In this document: positions 59,356 through 64,000 of the stretch, in pieces
Layout: each line of letters opens with the position of its first letter
Position numbering within the stretch: position 1 is the first letter of the stretch
Assembly: GCF_902167145.1 (NCBI RefSeq)
Contig: NC_050097.1
Coordinates: 172,204,923 to 172,268,922 of the forward strand
Reading direction: 5' to 3'
DNA length: 64,000 nt
From: Zea mays
Lineage: Eukaryota; Streptophyta; Magnoliopsida; Poales; Poaceae
The notes under the pieces: generated by a model
The model's input: the letters and a program-made list of their open reading frames with translations, nothing else
What the model was told of the DNA's origin: nothing
Databases searched by the model: none
Position numbers and translations under genes: made by a program

Positions 59356-61695
59356 TGTTACTTCTAAGCGCCATGAGCGCAAGAAGTTTAGTAAGATCCC
59401 CCTACGCTATCCTCGCATTTCCAAACGCACCCCTTTACTTTCCATCAAACTAGGCAAACCACCGGTTTTTGACGGTGAAGATTATTGTATGTGGAGTGAT
59501 AAAATGAGGCACCATCTAACCTCACTCCACACTAGTATTTGGGACATTGTTGAATTTGGTGCGCAGGAACCATCTGTGGGGGATGAAGGCTATGACTCGG
59601 ACGAGATAGCCCAAATCCGGCATTTCAACTCCCAAGCCACAACTATACTCCTCGCCTCTCTAAGTCGAGAGGAGTATAATAAGGTGCAAGGGTGGAAAAG
59701 TGCCAAAGAGATTTGGGACGTGCTAAAGACCACGCACGAAGGAGACGAGGTGACCAAGATAACCAAGAGGGAAATGATTGAGGGGGAGCTCGGTCGATTC
59801 ATGCTTCACCAAGGGGAGGAGCCACAAGCCATGTACAACCGGCTCAAAACCTTGGTGAACCAAGTGCGCAACCTCGGGAGCACAAAGTGGGATGACCATG
59901 AAATGGTCAAGGTTATTCTTAGATCACTCGTTTTTCTTAACCCTACTCAAGTTCAATTAATTCGTGGTGATCCAAGATATAAACTAATGTCTCCCGAGGA
60001 AGTGATAGGAAAATTTGTGAGCTTTGAATTGATGATCAAAGGCTCCAAGAAAATCATCGAGCAAGGTGCCACCTCTACATCCGAGGTGCAACCCGTCGCC
60101 TTCAAAGCGACGGAGGAGAAGAAAGAAGAGTCTACATCAAGTAGGCTCCCCATCGATGCCTCCAAGCTCGACAATGAGGAGATGGCTTTAATCATCAAAA
60201 GCTTTCGCCAAATCCTCAAGCAAAGGAGGGGGAAGGATTACAAACCCCGCTCCAAGAAGGTTTGCTACAAATGTGGTAAGCCCGGTCATTTTATCGCTAA
60301 ATGTCCTTTGTCTAGTGATACTGACAGGGATAACGACAAGAAGGGAAGAAGGAAGGAGAAGAAGAAGTATTACAAGAAGAAGGGCGGCGATGCCCATGTT
60401 TGTCGGGAATGGGACTCCGACGAGAGCTCCACCGACTCCTCCTCCGACGAGGACGCCGCCAACATCGCCGTCAACAAGGGACTCCTCTTCCCCAACGTCG
60501 GCCATAAATGCCTCATGGCAAAAGACGGTAAAAAGAAGAAGGTAAAATCTAGAGCTTCCACTAAATATGCAACATCTAGTGATGAGACTAGCTCTAGTGA
60601 TGATGAGGATGATTTGCTCACCCTTTTTGCCAACTTAAACATGCAACAAAAAGAAAAATTGAATGAATTGATTAGTGCTATTCATGAGAAGGATGAACTC
60701 TTGGATAGCCAAGAGGACTTCCTAATTAAAGAAAATAAGAAGCATGTTAAAGTTAAAAATACTTATGCTCAGGAGATAGAAAAGTGTGAGAAATTAACTA
60801 GTGAGCTAAGCACATGCCATGATATCATTTCCAACCTTAGAAATGAGAACGCTAAATTAATTCCTAAGGTTGAGAAGTTAGATAGTTGTGATGATTCAAT
60901 TGTTAGTCTTAGAAATGATAATGCTAATTTTATTGCTAAGATTGACAATTTGAATGCATCTCTCTCTAGCCTTAAAATTGAGAATGAAAAATTAATTGCT
61001 AAGGCTAAAGATTTAAATGTTTGCAAACCCTCTACATCTACCATTGAGCATGTTACTATTTGTACTAGATGTAGAGACATTAATGTTGATGCTATTCATG
61101 ATCACCTAGCTCTAATTAATCAACAAAATGATCACATAGCTCAACTTAGTGCCAAAATTAATGAGCATGACTTAGAAAATGAAAAATTTAAATTTGTTAG
61201 AAGCATGCTCTATAGTGGGAGACGCCCTGACATTAAGGATGTCATTGGCTTCCAACAGGGAGACAATGTCAAGCTTAGTGCCCCAAAAAATTGTCTAACT
61301 TTGTTAAGGGCAAGGCTCCCATGGTTCAGGATAACGATGGTTACATTTTATACCCTGCCGGTTATCCCAAACACAAAATTAGGAGAATTCATTCTAGGAA
61401 GTCTCACTCTGGCTCTCATCATGCTTTTATGTATAAGAGTGAGGCATCTAGTTCTAGGCAATCTACTCATGTTAAATTGCCTAAGAAGAAAACTCCTATT
61501 GCATCAAATGAACATAACATTTCATTTAAGACTTTTGATGCATCATATGTGCTCACTAACAAATCAGGCAAAATAGTTGCCAAATATGTTGGGGGCAAAC
61601 ACAAGGGATCAAAGACTTGTGTTTGGGTACCCAAGGTGCTTGTTTCTAATGTCAAAGGACCCAAGACCGTTTGGGTACCTAAGAACAAGGCATAA
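59356..61695 (+). pseudogene. Gag of copia A, main part, one frameshift
   Basis: Continues the gag of 50003-50220 after copia B. Open from about 59356 through the gag domain, the CCHC knuckle (CYKCGKPGHFIAKC, near 60264-60303) and the coiled-coil extension to about 61285. A small deletion near 61285-61295 (compare 53650) shifts the frame, and the tail continues from 61291 to the TAA at 61693-61695. This copy keeps two positions that are broken in copia B. Confidence 0.88.
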
Positions 61696-61708
61696 ACTTG
61701 TTTTGTAG

Positions 61709-63357
61709 GTTTATGCATCCAGGGGCTCAAGTTGGATAATTGATAACGGGTGCACAAACCACATGACTGGGGAGAAAAGGATGTTCTCCTCCTACGAGAA
61801 AAACCATGATCCCCAAAGAGCTATCACATTCGGGGATGGAAATCAAGGTTTGGTCAAAGGACTTGGTAAAATTGCTATATCACCTGACCATTCTATTTCC
61901 AAAGTTTTTCTTGTAGATTCTTTAGATTATAACTTGCTTTCAGTTTCTCAATTATGTAAAATGGGTTACAACTTCTATTTATGGATATAGGTGTTACTGT
62001 CTTTAGAAGAAGTGATGATTCAGTAGCATTTACGGGAGTGTTAGAGGGTCAGCTATACTTAGTTGATTTTAATAGAGCTGAACTCGACACTTGCTTAATT
62101 GCTAAGACTAACATGGGTTGGCTATGGCATCGCCGACTAGCCCACGTTGGGATGAAGAATCTTCATAAGCTTCTAAAGGGAGAGGACATTTTGGGACTAA
62201 CAAATGTTCATTTTGAGAAAGACAGGGTTTGTAGCGCATGTCAAGCAGGGAAGCAAGCTGGTATTCATCATCCACACAAGAATATCATGACGACCGACAG
62301 GCCGCTCGAGCTACTCCACATGGACCTATTTGGCCCGATCGCTTACATAAGCATCGGCGGGAGTAAGTACTGTCTAGTTATTGTGGATGATTATTCTCGC
62401 TTCACTTGGGTGTTCTTTTTGCAGGAAAAATCTCAAACCCAAGAGATCTTAAAGGGATTCTTGAGACGGGCTCAAAATGAGTTCGGCTTAAGGATCAAAA
62501 AGATTAGAAGCGACAACGGGACAAAGTTCAAGAACTCTCAAATTGAAGGCTTTCTTGAGGACGAGGGCATCAAGCATGAGTTCTCTTCTCCCTACACACC
62601 TCAACAAAATGGTGTAGTGGTGAGGAAGAATAGAACTCTACTTGACATGGCAAGGACCATGCTTGATAAGTACAAGACTTCGGACCGGTTTTGGGCGGAA
62701 GCAATCAACACCGCTTGCTACGCCATCAACCGTCTCTACCTTCACCGAATCCTCAAGAAGACATCATATGAACTCCTAACCGGTAAAAAGCTCAATGTTT
62801 CATATTTTAGAGTCTTTGGTAGCAAATGCTTTATTCTTGTTAAAAGAGGTAGAAAATCTAAATTTGCTCCTAAAGTTGTAGAAGGTTTTTTACTTGGTTA
62901 TGACTCAAACACAAGGGCATATAGAGTCTTTAACAAGTCCACTGGACTAGTTGAAGTCTCTTGTGACATTGTGTTTGATGAGACTAACGGCTCTCAAGTA
63001 GAGCAAGTTGATCTTGATGAGCTAGATGATGAAGATGCTCAGTGCGTCGCGCTAAGGAACATGTCCATTAGGGATGTGTGTCCTAAGGAATCCGAAGAGC
63101 CTCCACATGCAAAAGATCAACCATCATCTTCAAATCAAGCATCTCCACCAACCCAAGATGAGGATCAAGCTCAAGATGATGAAAATGAAGATCAAGAAGA
63201 GCCACCTCAAGAGGAGGACAATGATCAAGGGGGGAGATGCCAATGATCAAGATAAGGAAGATGATGAGGGTACAAGACCGCCACACCCAAGAGTCCACCA
63301 AGCAATACAACGAGATCACCCCGTGAACACCATCCTCGACGATATTCAAAAGGGGGT
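61709..63357 (+). pseudogene. Protease and integrase of copia A, catalytic Glu lost
   Basis: Again in the +1 frame after a TAG (61706-61708). Protease motif reads IDNGCTNHM (Asp kept; Asn where copia B has Ser). A frameshift occurs near 61975-61985. The integrase zinc finger is intact (WLWHRRLAHVG), but the core motif reads NGVVVRKN where copia B has NGVVERKN, so the catalytic Glu of D,D-35-E is Val. The stop at 63244-63246 lies in a shifted linker, and the sequence is cut at 63357 by a Tat LTR before RT. Confidence 0.88.
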
Positions 63358-64000
63358 TGTTGGGGACTTGTTCTCAAATGCTTCGAATTAAGAACAAGGC
63401 AACATAAAAAATGTTAAATATTAAAGTCCTTCGTCCTTCAAGACATTATGTCCCTTCGGATATAATGAATTCCGGACGAAGGTTATGAAGGAAAAAACCT
63501 TCGTAAGCACAATGGATGATAAGGAAGAATTCGTGTACGAAATACGAAAAATAATATAGACATTATCAGCAACTTATTTTTATTTGCATAATCATATCCA
63601 GAATAACAAATTATAAATATACCTTCGGTTTGACGGAAAGTAAAGGTACATGCGTGATGCAAAAAGCGAATGCCAAGTCAGCGTGAACCGTACAGGAGTA
63701 CTGTTCATCTATTTATAGGCAAGGGACGCAGCCCATGTAGAATTACATTCATGCCCTTTACATTTATCAATAACTCTGTAGTAATTCTTCGAGGTCTAAT
63801 TTGCCTTTTCATCTTTAAGTCGGTTCCCCTTCTCTGCTGTCATGCCGAAGCTTTTCTGCGCACAGCTTCGTCATCGCCTTATCCTTCGTCATAATCACAT
63901 TTCGTCTCGCTCAGGCTTCGTCCTGACCATGCTCTTGTATACTCATGACCCGATACCGAAGATACCTGTTCACATATTTCACTTGGAAAACATTGTCAAA
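63358..64000 (-). repeat. Tat-type LTR, minus strand, cut by the window end
   Basis: Plus-strand border TGTTGGGGACTTGTTC at 63358 interrupts copia A between integrase and RT. CTTCG/CGAAG-rich; CTATTTATAGG near 63708 is a minus-strand TATA box. Similar start to 36868. Whether it is a solo LTR or the start of a full element cannot be seen. Confidence 0.75.

Larger units (their letters stand above)
48779..63357 (+). mobile_element. Copia element A (Opie/Ji, SIRE/Maximus-like), host to copia B
   Basis: 5' LTR 48779-49953, primer site, gag 50003-50220, copia B (50221-59350), then gag and pol from 59351 on. The sequence joins cleanly across copia B when one copy of CCTTC is removed. Pol is cut at 63357 by a Tat LTR after the integrase, so RT, RNase H and the 3' LTR lie beyond the window or are lost. 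Confidence 0.9.

Overview
The window looks like nuclear DNA of a large grass genome, most likely maize or a close Andropogoneae relative. It is almost wall-to-wall LTR retrotransposons nested in each other, with LTRs carrying CGGACNGTCCG motifs of the kind I associate with Opie/Ji-type maize elements. It also has Tourist-like MITEs, a CACTA element, and one spliced host gene with a GC-rich first exon. Species and family names are my recognition, not the result of a search.

Layout. 1-9255: a young minus-strand Ty3 chromovirus (Tekay-like) with an intact gag-pol, an extra ORF ahead of gag, and LTRs identical over the 362 bp that can be compared. 9256-9764: the 3' part of a related LTR. 10114-29597: a solo LTR cut into three pieces by two Tat-lineage Ty3 elements. 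The first (10571-22445, minus strand) has a decayed gag-pol, a 77-bp tandem array, and a spliced gene running opposite to gag-pol with its own TATA box. The second (23404-29426, plus strand) has lost pol but keeps a gag remnant and a homologous opposite-strand gene, also with an internal TATA box. 29598-30627: end of another Tat element. 31068 to about 35150: a degenerate long LTR. 35304 to about 39850: the only convincing host gene, four coding exons plus a 3'UTR intron, 311 aa, not recognised. 40261-40550: a MITE. 40814-47647: the 5' part of a CACTA element with a decayed TNP2-type transposase and a solo LTR inside it. 47648-48778: a Tat LTR and gag start inserted in the CACTA. 48779-63357: a copia element (Opie/Ji, SIRE/Maximus-like) inserted in that Tat element, with a second complete copia element (50221-59350, perfect TSD) inserted in its gag. 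63358-64000: another Tat LTR, cut by the window end.

How it fits together. Insertion order in the right half is CACTA, then Tat, then copia A, then copia B (inside A) and, independently, a Tat LTR (also inside A). In the left half it is a Tat fragment, then the solo LTR, then the two Tat elements. The most interesting biology is the opposite-strand gene shared by the two Tat elements, conserved in layout and in promoter position, and the pre-gag ORF of the young chromovirus, whose middle has a possible double-stranded-RNA-binding fold. Intron and exon limits, fold guesses and ages are inferences from reading the sequence.
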